Of a stretch of DNA of 64,000 bases, positions 38,183 through 46,656 are shown piece after piece. Made by a program: the position numbers and the translations under genes. The DNA comes from Candidatus Saccharicenans sp. (GTDB taxonomy: Bacteria; Acidobacteriota; Aminicenantia; Aminicenantales; Saccharicenantaceae). The notes below the pieces were generated by a model, which worked only from the letters and a program-made list of their open reading frames with translations, had not been told where the DNA came from and searched no databases. Where the stretch lies: NCBI GenBank assembly GCA_030017715.1, contig JASEIU010000002.1, positions 236,915 to 300,914 of the forward strand. The letters are read 5' to 3'. How positions within the stretch are numbered: position 1 is the first letter of the stretch; every line of letters starts with the position of its first letter.

Positions 38183-39277
38183 TTAGAAAGTCATCAAAAA
38201 GGTCAGGTTAAAGATCAAGTCATTCTTTTTGAGCGGGTCTTTATAATCGTAGACCCAGATATTCGGCTGCAATCTGAAACTGGAGTTAAGCGGAGCCCAG
38301 TCCAGGCCGGCGATGATAAGTGAAATTTCGTCCTGAGCCTGCAGGTTATTGGGCTCATAGCGGTCAAATCTGGCGAACAGATTCAACTTCTCCGGGATGA
38401 GGTTATACCGGCCGAAGACCGAAAGCCCTGAGCGATTATAACGTTCTCCATCCAGCAGGTTTTTATCATTGCGGTAGATGAAGTACTCTGCTCCCAGGGT
38501 CAGGTCGGGTATGAACTCGATATACAGGTCTCCTTTATATGTGAAGGCGCTGGCTCCGACATCCTGCTTCTCGTAATCAAGGTAACCAATCAGAGACAGT
38601 CCCGGAACCGGGATCAGCTGCAGATAAGAACTGAGTTTTTTGTGTTTATCCTTTTCGGGTTTGGAATAGCCTTCTCCGCTGGAAAGCATGATTCCGTATT
38701 TAACCTGACGGACAATTTTTCCGCTGAGGTTAATTCCCAAATCAGCGCTGGTGGCGTCGATATCTTTGCCGGTAATGTCTTTGTAACCGTCAAGCAGGGT
38801 CTTGGCCACGCTGCGGTAGCCCCAGCGGTCTTCAGCCAGCTTGAAGGTGATGGTGTCAGCCATTCCGATTTTTAGGTCGGAATCCGGAATCAGGTTGTTG
38901 ATCTGCAGGTACATATGCTTTAAGTAAGGGCGGAACTTGTCGTCAGCTTTGCCTGAAGCATCGGTGGCTTTGACCGTATCGCCGTCCAGAGTCAGGCGGA
39001 AGCTCAACCTATCATTAATCTTGTTGTCGTAGCGGAAGTAGACCCGGCGGAACTGCATGAAGTTACTCTTGAAATTAGGGTTATCGGGGGGCGGAGTGGT
39101 GATTGGCCCGTTGTTGGACAGGTAGAAGGTATAATCGAAAAAGACAGTTCCCGAAATCTTCTGCTGGGCTGAAGCCGGAGTCGGAAGAAAGGTCAGGCTG
39201 AAAAGACCGGCTAAAAGAAGAAGAACCAGAGAGCCGGGAAAAAACTCGTTTCTCTTGGGTTTTAATTTTCGTAACAT
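38183..39277 (-). CDS. Phosphate-porin-like outer-membrane protein, Pho operon
   Basis: 364 residues, signal peptide about 1-37 (PASA-QQ). A barrel with repeated strands (MQFRRVYFRYDNKINDRLSF, IGYLDYEKQDVGA) and a terminal Phe. Porin O/P family. First gene of the leftward operon porin-pstS-pstC-pstA-pstB-phoU-phoB, behind the Pho-box-like repeat. Supplies phosphate to PstS across the outer membrane (inference from context). Confidence 0.8.
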   Translation of the reverse strand: MLRKLKPKRNEFFPGSLVLLLLAGLFSLTFLPTPASAQQKISGTVFFDYTFYLSNNGPITTPPPDNPNFKSNFMQFRRVYFRYDNKINDRLSFRLTLDGDTVKATDASGKADDKFRPYLKHMYLQINNLIPDSDLKIGMADTITFKLAEDRWGYRSVAKTLLDGYKDITGKDIDATSADLGINLSGKIVRQVKYGIMLSSGEGYSKPEKDKHKKLSSYLQLIPVPGLSLIGYLDYEKQDVGASAFTYKGDLYIEFIPDLTLGAEYFIYRNDKNLLDGERYNRSGLSVFGRYNLIPEKLNLFARFDRYEPNNLQAQDEISLIIAGLDWAPLNSSFRLQPNIWVYDYKDPLKKNDLIFNLTFLMTF

Positions 39278-39362
39278 TTTTCCTCCTGTTTGTTTTTTCT
39301 CCGGATTTTCCGGCGCCTGGAAAATCCTGAGCGTTGAGACCTGAGAATATAATTGTCCTGTG

Positions 39363-39398
39363 AATATAGAGCGAAGGAATGGTTAATTTTTGGTTAAG
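39363..39398 (-). promoter_or_regulatory. Pho-box-like repeat and promoter
   Basis: On the minus strand TTAACC-N5-TTAACC (39397-39381), an exact 11-bp-period direct repeat like the TTAACA repeats bound by PhoP/PhoB-type regulators. It ends 12 bp before a -10-like TATATT (39368-39363), the spacing expected when the box replaces the -35. About 86 bp before the porin gene. Confidence 0.55.
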
Positions 39399-39475
39399 AA
39401 TATTCCGGACAGACTGAACCGCCGGACAGAAGCCGGGCTGCCGGAAAAGGGTTCCTGATTATCTTTCGGGCTTCA

Positions 39476-39504
39476 TTAACACTATCTTGGCGATTTGCTA
39501 TAAT
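39476..39504 (+). promoter_or_regulatory. Promoter of purF
   Basis: TTAACA (39476-39481), exact 17-bp spacer, TATAAT (39499-39504), preceded by TGC, so it is also an extended -10. It gives a ~20-nt leader to the purF ATG. No purine riboswitch fits in that leader. Confidence 0.7.
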
Positions 39505-39532
39505 ATGCCCTGATGATTAAGGACAGCCAACC

Positions 39533-41014
39533 ATGTGCGGTGTGATCGGCCTCTGGGCTAACCGGGAAGTCTTTCACGACCTCTATCAGGGATTGCTGTC
39601 GATTCAACATCGAGGGCAGGATGCAGCCGGCATTATCACTTATGACGGTAAGTTCCACGAGAAGAAGGGTAACGGCCTGGTGCTCGATATTTTCGGACCG
39701 CAGGAAGCCGCCCAGCTCAAAGGTATGGTGGGCATCGGCCATACCCGTTATCCCACCATCGGCGGGGGCGGGCACGAGGATGCCCAGCCTTTTATGGTCA
39801 ACACTCCGTTTGGCATCATCCTGGCTCATAACGGCAACGTGGTCAACTACCGGCAGTTGAAAAAAGAATTGTTCGAAAAAAACCAGCGTCTGCTTAATTC
39901 CGACTGTGACGCCGAGGTTATTCTCAATGTCTTTGCCCAGGAACTGGAAGAGCAGAGGGTCAAGCAGCTGGGCCCGGAAAATATCTTTAAGGCGGTGGCC
40001 GGGGTATACCGCCGGGTTAAGGGCAGCTATTCGGTGGTGGCCTACATAGCCGAGCAGGGAATGGTGGCCTTCCGCGACCCCCACGGAATCAAACCGCTGA
40101 GCTTTGGCCGGCGCAAGGACGGTCTGGCGCCTTCCTATGCCTTTGCTTCGGAGACGGTCAGCCTGAACCTGATGAACTTTGAAGATATTGAACATCTTCA
40201 GGCCGGAGAAGCGGTCTTTCTCGACCGCCATCGACAGCTTCACCGGCAAAAGATAATTCATAAGAAACACACCCCCTGCCTTTTTGAATGGGTTTATTTT
40301 GCCCGTCCCGATTCGGTTATAGACGGAGTCAATGTCTACAAAAGCCGGGTTAACCTGGGCCGGCTGCTGGCCGCCGAGATCAAAAAGAAAAACCTGGAAA
40401 TCGATGTGGTGGTGCCGGTCCCGGATTCTGCCCGGGATGCAGCTATCGAGATTGCTCGCCGTCTGAAATTAAAGTACCGGGAAGCCCTGGTTAAGAATCG
40501 CTATATCGGGCGCACTTTCATCATGCCGGCTGAGATCAAAAGGCAGAGTTCAGTCAGGCAAAAACTCAATCCCATCTGCTCGGAAATAGCCGGCAAAAAA
40601 GTTCTGCTGGTGGACGACAGCATTGTCCGTGGTAACACTTCGCGGGCGATCGTGGAGATGGTCAGAGAATGCGGGGCTGAGAAGGTCTATTTTGCTTCCT
40701 ATTCACCGCCCTTGCGCTACCCTTGCGTCTACGGGATTGACATGCAGACCAAGACCGAGTTTGTGGCCCGGGAGGCCGATGAAGAGCTGGTGGCCAGACG
40801 GATCGGAGCCGACCGGGTCATCTACCAGACGCTTAAAAACCTGAAAAGAGCCGTCCGCATGGAAAACCCGGAGCTCAGGAGTTTTTGCGCCGCCTGTTTC
40901 GACGGCTGCTATCCGACCGGCGACGTCACCCAGGATATCCTGAAAGCCATTGAAGAAGAGAGGAAGCTGATTCAGGAAAGCCAGCTGGAACTCAACATCA
41001 AGGCCGGACGATAG
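39533..41014 (+). CDS. purF: Amidophosphoribosyltransferase
   Basis: First committed step of purine synthesis (PRPP plus glutamine to phosphoribosylamine). 493 residues. The mature enzyme begins at Cys2 (MCGVIGLW), the glutamine amidotransferase nucleophile; no propeptide needs removal. Glutaminase domain about 2-235 with HRGQDAAGI, HTRYPT and HNGN; PRTase domain with VLLVDDSIVRGNTS (PRPP loop). AAGGA precedes the ATG. It stands alone between two leftward genes. Confidence 0.96.
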   Translation: MCGVIGLWANREVFHDLYQGLLSIQHRGQDAAGIITYDGKFHEKKGNGLVLDIFGPQEAAQLKGMVGIGHTRYPTIGGGGHEDAQPFMVNTPFGIILAHNGNVVNYRQLKKELFEKNQRLLNSDCDAEVILNVFAQELEEQRVKQLGPENIFKAVAGVYRRVKGSYSVVAYIAEQGMVAFRDPHGIKPLSFGRRKDGLAPSYAFASETVSLNLMNFEDIEHLQAGEAVFLDRHRQLHRQKIIHKKHTPCLFEWVYFARPDSVIDGVNVYKSRVNLGRLLAAEIKKKNLEIDVVVPVPDSARDAAIEIARRLKLKYREALVKNRYIGRTFIMPAEIKRQSSVRQKLNPICSEIAGKKVLLVDDSIVRGNTSRAIVEMVRECGAEKVYFASYSPPLRYPCVYGIDMQTKTEFVAREADEELVARRIGADRVIYQTLKNLKRAVRMENPELRSFCAACFDGCYPTGDVTQDILKAIEEERKLIQESQLELNIKAGR

Positions 41015-41029
41015 AGTTTCGGTCCGGCT

Positions 41030-41998
41030 TCAGCCCTGTTCTCTCCAGTAATTTATAAGGTCCAGGATTGATTGTCTCAGGCTGATCTGGGGTTTCCAGC
41101 CGGTCAGCTTGACCAGCCGGTTAATGTCGGCCAGCAGGATTGGCGGTTCCAGCAGGATGTTCTTATTATCATGTTTTTTATCAACAGTTTCCAGCATCAA
41201 CCTGGCCCGGGTCATCCCCAGCATCAATTTCAGGATTTCGTTTCCCGACCAGGACTGTCCGGAACCGAGATTGTAGACTTCACCCGGCTCGCCTCTGTCA
41301 GCAGTCAGCCACAGAGCCCGGACCAGATCCCTGACGTCGATATAATCTTTTTTGTTTTCCAGACTCCCGACCTTCAGAACCGGCTCCCTTTTCTTTTTTT
41401 CTATCTCGGCGATCTGGTTGGCCAGGGATGAAACCTGGTAATGAATCGGCTGCCTGGGTCCGAGGGTGTTAAAAATCCTGGCCCGGATGATATTCAGACC
41501 ATAATTTTTATAGTACTGGAATCCCAGAAGGTCCTGAGCGGCTTTGCTGACTCCGAAGGGATTTAGGGGTCGGAGAGGGGCCGTTTCTTTGATCGGCAGC
41601 TCAGCCAAAAAAGCCAGGCCGTAGGCTTCGGCGGATGAAGCTAAGAGAACGACCGGATTCAGTCGAAGCTCCAGAAGAGCTTCCAGCAGGTTGACCGTTC
41701 CCAGGATATTGATAGAAAAAGTTTCGTCCGGGACCCGAAAGGAAGCCTCGACTGCTGACTGGCCGGCCAGATGAAAAATGCGGTCTGGCCTGACCTCAGC
41801 CAGGGCCCTCAGCACCGAGATCTGGTCGCGGACATCGCCCTCGATGAGTTTTACCCGACTGACAACTCTATTCAGTCCGCACAGACAGGACCGCGGCCTG
41901 ACCAGGCCGAAAATTTCCACCTCGGGCAGGATTTGAGTCAGGTACTCGGCCAGGTGGCTGCCGATAAAACCGCTGATGCCTGTCACCAGAACTCGCAT
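41030..41998 (-). CDS. Extended SDR sugar-nucleotide epimerase/dehydratase with Tyr-to-Phe change
   Basis: 322 residues, NAD(P)-binding Rossmann N-terminus TGISGFIGSHLAEYL. Resembles the GDP-mannose dehydratase/RMD group of extended short-chain dehydrogenases (FHLAGQSAVEASF, ILGTVNLLEALL, NTLGPRQP). The catalytic YxxxK motif reads F148-GVS-K152 (NPFGVSK, codon TTC at 41557-41555), so the usual Tyr is missing; Ser122 is kept. It may be non-catalytic, or use another acid/base, or be a sequence error. Nucleotide-sugar role fits the lptD and exopolysaccharide neighbourhood. Confidence 0.78.
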   Translation of the reverse strand: MRVLVTGISGFIGSHLAEYLTQILPEVEIFGLVRPRSCLCGLNRVVSRVKLIEGDVRDQISVLRALAEVRPDRIFHLAGQSAVEASFRVPDETFSINILGTVNLLEALLELRLNPVVLLASSAEAYGLAFLAELPIKETAPLRPLNPFGVSKAAQDLLGFQYYKNYGLNIIRARIFNTLGPRQPIHYQVSSLANQIAEIEKKKREPVLKVGSLENKKDYIDVRDLVRALWLTADRGEPGEVYNLGSGQSWSGNEILKLMLGMTRARLMLETVDKKHDNKNILLEPPILLADINRLVKLTGWKPQISLRQSILDLINYWREQG

Positions 41999-42133
41999 TA
42001 TTATTTCCCTTTATGATAAGCTATCACTTTCCAAATTATATTTTATATTCGCTTTTTTCCATGGTGTCAATGGACGCTTTCTCTCTGAAGGCAGGCCCTC
42101 TCCCTCCCGGCCGGGAAGTTGATTATAACCGGC

Positions 42134-44308
42134 TCAAAAACCGAGAGCACCCAGCAGGTCCGAGGTCCGGCTGATGTTACCCAGTCCGAGCGAAAACCGG
42201 AATTGAACTTCGGGCCGGCTGCGGTAATAGAAAAGGCGAAGGTCAAAACTGAAATCAAGACACTGGTAATGATAGAGACCGGCCAGGGCGGTATAGAGAA
42301 TCTTCCGGTTCTGCAGGTCAAATTCCAGTTGGGCCTTCAGGTCTAGTTTTTCCGGCCAGCGCCAGCCGGTCTGGAAACCGGCCTGGTGACTCCGGAAAAA
42401 AATGTCCGGACCGAGCAGCTGATAATTCCTGGACCAATTAAGACCGAAGAAGAATCTGTCTTCGGGTCGGCCGAGGTTGGCGCTCAACCTGGAGCTCAGG
42501 AAATTTTTTTCATAGGGATTAAAATCGGCCGAGAGGTCCAGGCTGACCCTGCCGGCCGGATAGTACCTGAGGTAAGCGTTAAGGGGAGAAAAGTGCCGTC
42601 CGGGATTAAGCGGATAATAATATCGTACCGGACTGTGCTCCGGGTCAAAAAAGGCGGTGGTGGACAGCCCGAGAGTCAGGATTTCCCGGGGCGAGCTGTC
42701 TGTTTTCAAAAGAAAGTGCTGGACCAGGCCAAATTTCAGGTTGTTGTCTCTGAAAAGCCCGAAAGGGGCAATTATCAGGTCCTCCTTCTCGCGGGTTAAA
42801 GGGGTATCGTAGGTATAAGAAATGAAGGGGACCAGCAGATGTTTCAGGACAGGCTGGCCCCGCCTGAAGAAAATACGGTAGATGACCGGCCCTTCCAGGT
42901 TGACACCAAGTCTGGCCTGAGAGGTCAACAAGGGCTGAGAGCCGCGAATGCGGGTCCCGGGTTCATAGCTCTGGAAATAATAAATGAAATTCCCGCCGGC
43001 GTTAAAAGTTAGATTCAGCCAGTCTGCCGGGGCTAAAGGCAGGGATAGAACGGGCCGGAAATAGGCCTGGCCCAGGGCATAGCTGTTCTCTTCCAGCTCG
43101 CTCTTCCAGCTATAGTTCAAGTTGCTGAGCCCGGATTCAAAAGACAGGTAAACCGAAGGCCGCAACCGGTACTTCAGCAAGTTGAAACTGGCCTGGGGAA
43201 GATAGGCGGTAATCGCACTCTGTCCGGTCTGGGGGTAATAGCTCTCAAACCGGGCCGCGCGCAGATTGAAGTTGAAATGAGACCAGCTCCGGCTGAGGCC
43301 AAACTGGTAGGAGCGGTTGCTGACCGTGGCCAGGTTGAAATTATTCTCAAACTCTCTCAAAAAATCAAAAGAGCTCGAATAGTCAGCCTGCCCGGTCAGC
43401 CTGAAACCCAGCGGCAGGACCTGGGAATGGTTCAGCCTCAGGATATAAGCCGGACGGGAAGGCGCCGCTTCTTCCCGGCGGGGGAAAAACAGGTAGCCGC
43501 TGACCTCTCCCCTGGTTCCCCCCGGCAGCAGATACCGGTATTCGAGTCCGGTCCCGACGCCCTTCCTGGAATAAAAATCAGCCGTGATGGTAGCGTCCAT
43601 GTTGGGGGCCAGAGCCCAGTAGAAACTCTGGCTGAGGCTAATTCCCTTAACCCGGTTGAATCCCAGCCGGGGGAAGAGAAAACCGGTAGCCCGGTCTTTT
43701 AAGGGGTAACGCAGGTAAGGGATATAAAGGATAGGAAGTTTTTTTATCCTGAATACAGCCTGCTTCATGCTGATATAATCTTCGGGCTGAAGCCGGGCTT
43801 CAGAAAAGGAGAAGAGCCAGCGGGGAACCGGCTGGGTGCAGGTGGTGAACCAGGCCTTTTCCAGCCGGTAGAGTCCGGCCGTTGATTTCTGTATGGAGTC
43901 CGCGCCGAAAAAAATCCCGGGCCTGGTTATGGCCCGGACTCCCTCCAGCGTTCCCTCGCCGGTCATGAGGTTATAGGTTAGCCGTTCGCAAGCCACCACT
44001 TCGGACGGGAGCTGGAGGGTGACCTGGCCTTCAGCTACCACTTCATAGCTCTCGCTGTTAACCTGAAGTCGGTCGGCCAGCAGGACCAGCTGGCCGAAGC
44101 GGAGTTCAACTTCACCCTGAGCCAGCCAGACAGGGCCATGCTTTTCCTGGTGCCGGGCCAGCAGCCGGATGGTATCTTCTGCCGCCCGGCGGGCGGAGCC
44201 GGTTGGGGCAGACAGGATGGGGGGAGCTGTTAGCAGCCAGGAGACCAGTAGAAAGGCACAGATGTCGGTAATGGTTGCTCCGGTTTTGCGTTTGGACATC
44301 CAGCGCAC
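42134..44308 (-). CDS. lptD: LPS-assembly protein LptD
   Basis: Outer-membrane beta-barrel that inserts lipopolysaccharide into the outer leaflet. 724 residues. Signal peptide about 13-34; N-terminal OstA/LptA-like jellyroll about 50-190 (VWLAQGEVELRFGQ, VVAEGQVTLQLPSE, YNLMTGEGTLEG); then the LptD barrel with LPILYIPYLRYPLKDRATGF. Start GTG 44308 or ATG 44299; neither has a strong Shine-Dalgarno. It shows the cell makes LPS. Confidence 0.92.
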   Translation of the reverse strand: MRWMSKRKTGATITDICAFLLVSWLLTAPPILSAPTGSARRAAEDTIRLLARHQEKHGPVWLAQGEVELRFGQLVLLADRLQVNSESYEVVAEGQVTLQLPSEVVACERLTYNLMTGEGTLEGVRAITRPGIFFGADSIQKSTAGLYRLEKAWFTTCTQPVPRWLFSFSEARLQPEDYISMKQAVFRIKKLPILYIPYLRYPLKDRATGFLFPRLGFNRVKGISLSQSFYWALAPNMDATITADFYSRKGVGTGLEYRYLLPGGTRGEVSGYLFFPRREEAAPSRPAYILRLNHSQVLPLGFRLTGQADYSSSFDFLREFENNFNLATVSNRSYQFGLSRSWSHFNFNLRAARFESYYPQTGQSAITAYLPQASFNLLKYRLRPSVYLSFESGLSNLNYSWKSELEENSYALGQAYFRPVLSLPLAPADWLNLTFNAGGNFIYYFQSYEPGTRIRGSQPLLTSQARLGVNLEGPVIYRIFFRRGQPVLKHLLVPFISYTYDTPLTREKEDLIIAPFGLFRDNNLKFGLVQHFLLKTDSSPREILTLGLSTTAFFDPEHSPVRYYYPLNPGRHFSPLNAYLRYYPAGRVSLDLSADFNPYEKNFLSSRLSANLGRPEDRFFFGLNWSRNYQLLGPDIFFRSHQAGFQTGWRWPEKLDLKAQLEFDLQNRKILYTALAGLYHYQCLDFSFDLRLFYYRSRPEVQFRFSLGLGNISRTSDLLGALGF

Positions 44309-44317
44309 TCTTTAGAT

Positions 44318-44346
44318 AATATATTATTGCTGGCTGGCCCTGGCAA
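44318..44346 (-). promoter_or_regulatory. Promoter of lptD
   Basis: TTGCCA (44346-44341), 17-bp spacer, TATATT (44323-44318) on the minus strand. The -10 lies in a 12-bp AT palindrome (44316-44327) that also offers a -10-like TAATAT to the divergent barrel gene. Confidence 0.5.
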
Positions 44347-44434
44347 GGAAAAACCCGCGGCAGACGGAGGTTGAAACGGCTGCCTGGACTGTGGTAAAAA
44401 TATAAATTCAAACAAGAGGATTGTTGTAACGAAA

Positions 44435-45670
44435 TTGAAGAAGAGAACCCTCTTATTTTCTATAACCGGACTTCTGGGATTGACCCTTCTCGGTCTGACC
44501 GCTTCTGTCCGGGCTGAAACCTGGAAGGCCCGGGAGCTGCGCCGGAGCTGGGAACAGGCAGCCTGGAAGTTCGGGCCGCTTCGAATCCAGCCGCTGCTCA
44601 TCATCAGGGACGCGGGCTATGATTCCAACATCTATTATCATCCGGAAGCGGTGTCTGATTTCTGGCTGACGGCGGGTCCAGGGGCTGATGCTTATTTCAT
44701 GGTAAAAAAACGGCTGCTGGTTCACCTGTTCGAATCACCGCAGTATGTTTATTTTTTCAAGACCGAGAGAGAAAGAACCTGGAATAATTATCTTAACGGT
44801 GAAGTCTCGCTGAGTTTCAATCGTTTCCTGCTGACGGCCGGAGGGGCTCTCAACCGGGCCCGGGAACGATGGAATACCGAAATCGACATCAGACCCAGGC
44901 GGAACGAAAAAAAAGGTTTTCTGTCCCTGCTTTATCAGAGATCCTACCGGGTGTCGTTCGAAGTCACGGCCACCAGGATTGATTACCGATATGAAAGCAT
45001 TGAATACGATTCGGTCAATATTGGAGAGAGGTTGAGCCGTCTGGAAACCTTCTGGAGTGGCAAGTTTTATTATCGGCTGAATCCGCGGCTTCAGTTTTTC
45101 CTGGAAGGAGAGTGGGGCAGATATGATTTCCAAAGCCCGAGTAGCCTGGGTGATTCCCGGAGTCGGGCTCTCTATTCAGGTTTTGAATTTTCCCCGGGGG
45201 GGCGGGTCAGGGGTCGGTTGAGACTGGGCCACAAGTTTTTCGACACCCTTCAAGAAGGGAGGCCTGATTTTCGGGGACTGGTGGGGGACACTTCTATCAG
45301 CTGGACCTTTTTCCGCCCGCTGGTGCTGCGGGCATCCTACCGGCGGGATGTCAACTTTTCCGTCTGGTCGCAGAATCCTTTCTTTGTGGGCAACTCCTGG
45401 TCGGCCGGGAGCTCGCTCTATCTTTTCCGGAAAAGAATCCGTCTTGATTACACCTATAGCCGGCTGCGCAACGATTATCCCCTCGGGGAGGTGCCTGGCT
45501 CAGAACCGCGCCAGGACGATTATACTTTGAATTCAATGGCTTTATATATTAGAATAACAAAAACGGCGGGATTTGGCATTTCGGGAGGTCTGTGGACGAG
45601 GGCTATCAATGTATTGAACTGGGATGCCGAGCGGAGGTTTCTCGGCTTGAACCTGACCTATGAATTTTAG
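44435..45670 (+). CDS. Outer-membrane barrel protein, probable polysaccharide porin
   Basis: 411 residues. Signal peptide about 1-27 (ASVRA-ET). The rest is a run of amphipathic strands (FKTERERTWNNYLNGEVSLSF, GLNLTYEF ending in Phe), i.e. a large outer-membrane barrel. TTG start, no better codon in frame. It precedes an SLBB export protein that lacks its own membrane helix, so a WzpX-like porin partner role is inferred from context and size (Myxococcus WzpX is similar). Confidence 0.65.
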   Translation: MKKRTLLFSITGLLGLTLLGLTASVRAETWKARELRRSWEQAAWKFGPLRIQPLLIIRDAGYDSNIYYHPEAVSDFWLTAGPGADAYFMVKKRLLVHLFESPQYVYFFKTERERTWNNYLNGEVSLSFNRFLLTAGGALNRARERWNTEIDIRPRRNEKKGFLSLLYQRSYRVSFEVTATRIDYRYESIEYDSVNIGERLSRLETFWSGKFYYRLNPRLQFFLEGEWGRYDFQSPSSLGDSRSRALYSGFEFSPGGRVRGRLRLGHKFFDTLQEGRPDFRGLVGDTSISWTFFRPLVLRASYRRDVNFSVWSQNPFFVGNSWSAGSSLYLFRKRIRLDYTYSRLRNDYPLGEVPGSEPRQDDYTLNSMALYIRITKTAGFGISGGLWTRAINVLNWDAERRFLGLNLTYEF

Positions 45671-45732
45671 CCCGAAGCTTTCGGTTAGCCCGGGTTATAA
45701 AAAGATATAAAAAGCGTAAAAGGTTAAAGAAG

Positions 45733-46632
45733 ATGCCCAAAAAGGACAGTTTTTTTCGCCTGGTCATGCTGTTTTTTCTGACGGCAGGGCTGCTGGGAAT
45801 CGGATTCAGCCAGAACAAGCCGGGTGAAAATTCGGCTCAGGAAACACTGCCGGCGGGCCGTGAGTATTTTATCAGGGAATACATCATCGGACCCCGGGAC
45901 CTGCTGGAAATCAAGGTCTTTGAACTGCCGGAATTCGACCATACCGTCCGGGTCTCGGAAGACGGTTCCATCACCCTGCCCCTGCTGGGCAATGTTCAGG
46001 TCGGAGGTCTGACCAAGGAGAAGGTTGAGCAGAAAATTGCCGACCTTCTGGACAGGTACGTCAAAAAGGCCCAGGTCTCGGTTTTCATTAAGGAGTACCA
46101 GAGTTCCCGGGTGGCCATCATCGGGGCGGTGGAAAAGCCCGGCATGTATGAGCTGGTCGGTCGCCAGTCTCTGTTGCAGATGATTTCTCAGGCCGGTGGC
46201 TTTAAGGAAAACGCGGCCAACGAAATTTATGTTTTAAGGGAAGGGCAGGACGGCAATACGGCTTCCATCAGCATCGACCTGGAAGACCTGCTGCTCAACG
46301 GCGACCAGCGCCTTAACATCCCCCTGCAGCCCAACGACGTGATCAACATCCCCGTGGACAAGCTGATTACCATTTATGTCTTCGGCCAGGTGCGCAACCC
46401 GGGGGCGCTCCAGGTCAAGATGTCTAAGAAAATTACCCTGCTCCAGGCAATTGCTCAGGCCGGGGGCCTCAGTGAAAACGCCTCCAAACGGGGCGTTATC
46501 GTTAAAAGAAAGGACAAAGCCGGCAAAGAAACTAACCTCCGGGTAAACCTGAATGATATTATTAAAGGCAAGCGCAAGGACATCCCGCTCAGGGAAGGCG
46601 ATGTGGTCATCGTTAAGGAAAGCATCTTTTAA
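45733..46632 (+). CDS. Polysaccharide export protein (Wza/OPX, SLBB type)
   Basis: 299 residues. Signal peptide about 1-27 (no lipobox Cys). Poly_export domain about 50-130 (GPRDLLEIKVFELPEF, DGSITLPLLGNVQVGG), SLBB domains about 131-205 and 215-295. It stops right after the second SLBB domain: the amphipathic helix that lets Wza cross the outer membrane is missing. Such short (class 3) OPX proteins need a separate barrel, here the gene at 44435. First of a three-gene unit with the kinase and the phosphatase. Confidence 0.88.
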   Translation: MPKKDSFFRLVMLFFLTAGLLGIGFSQNKPGENSAQETLPAGREYFIREYIIGPRDLLEIKVFELPEFDHTVRVSEDGSITLPLLGNVQVGGLTKEKVEQKIADLLDRYVKKAQVSVFIKEYQSSRVAIIGAVEKPGMYELVGRQSLLQMISQAGGFKENAANEIYVLREGQDGNTASISIDLEDLLLNGDQRLNIPLQPNDVINIPVDKLITIYVFGQVRNPGALQVKMSKKITLLQAIAQAGGLSENASKRGVIVKRKDKAGKETNLRVNLNDIIKGKRKDIPLREGDVVIVKESIF

Positions 46633-46656
46633 TGCCGCCGGAGGAAGAGGTTTGAG

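Noticed and set aside
45696..45714. Direct repeat TATAAAAAG/TATAAAAAG before the OPX gene
   Set aside because: Low-complexity AT sequence without a -35 partner; insufficient to call a regulatory site.
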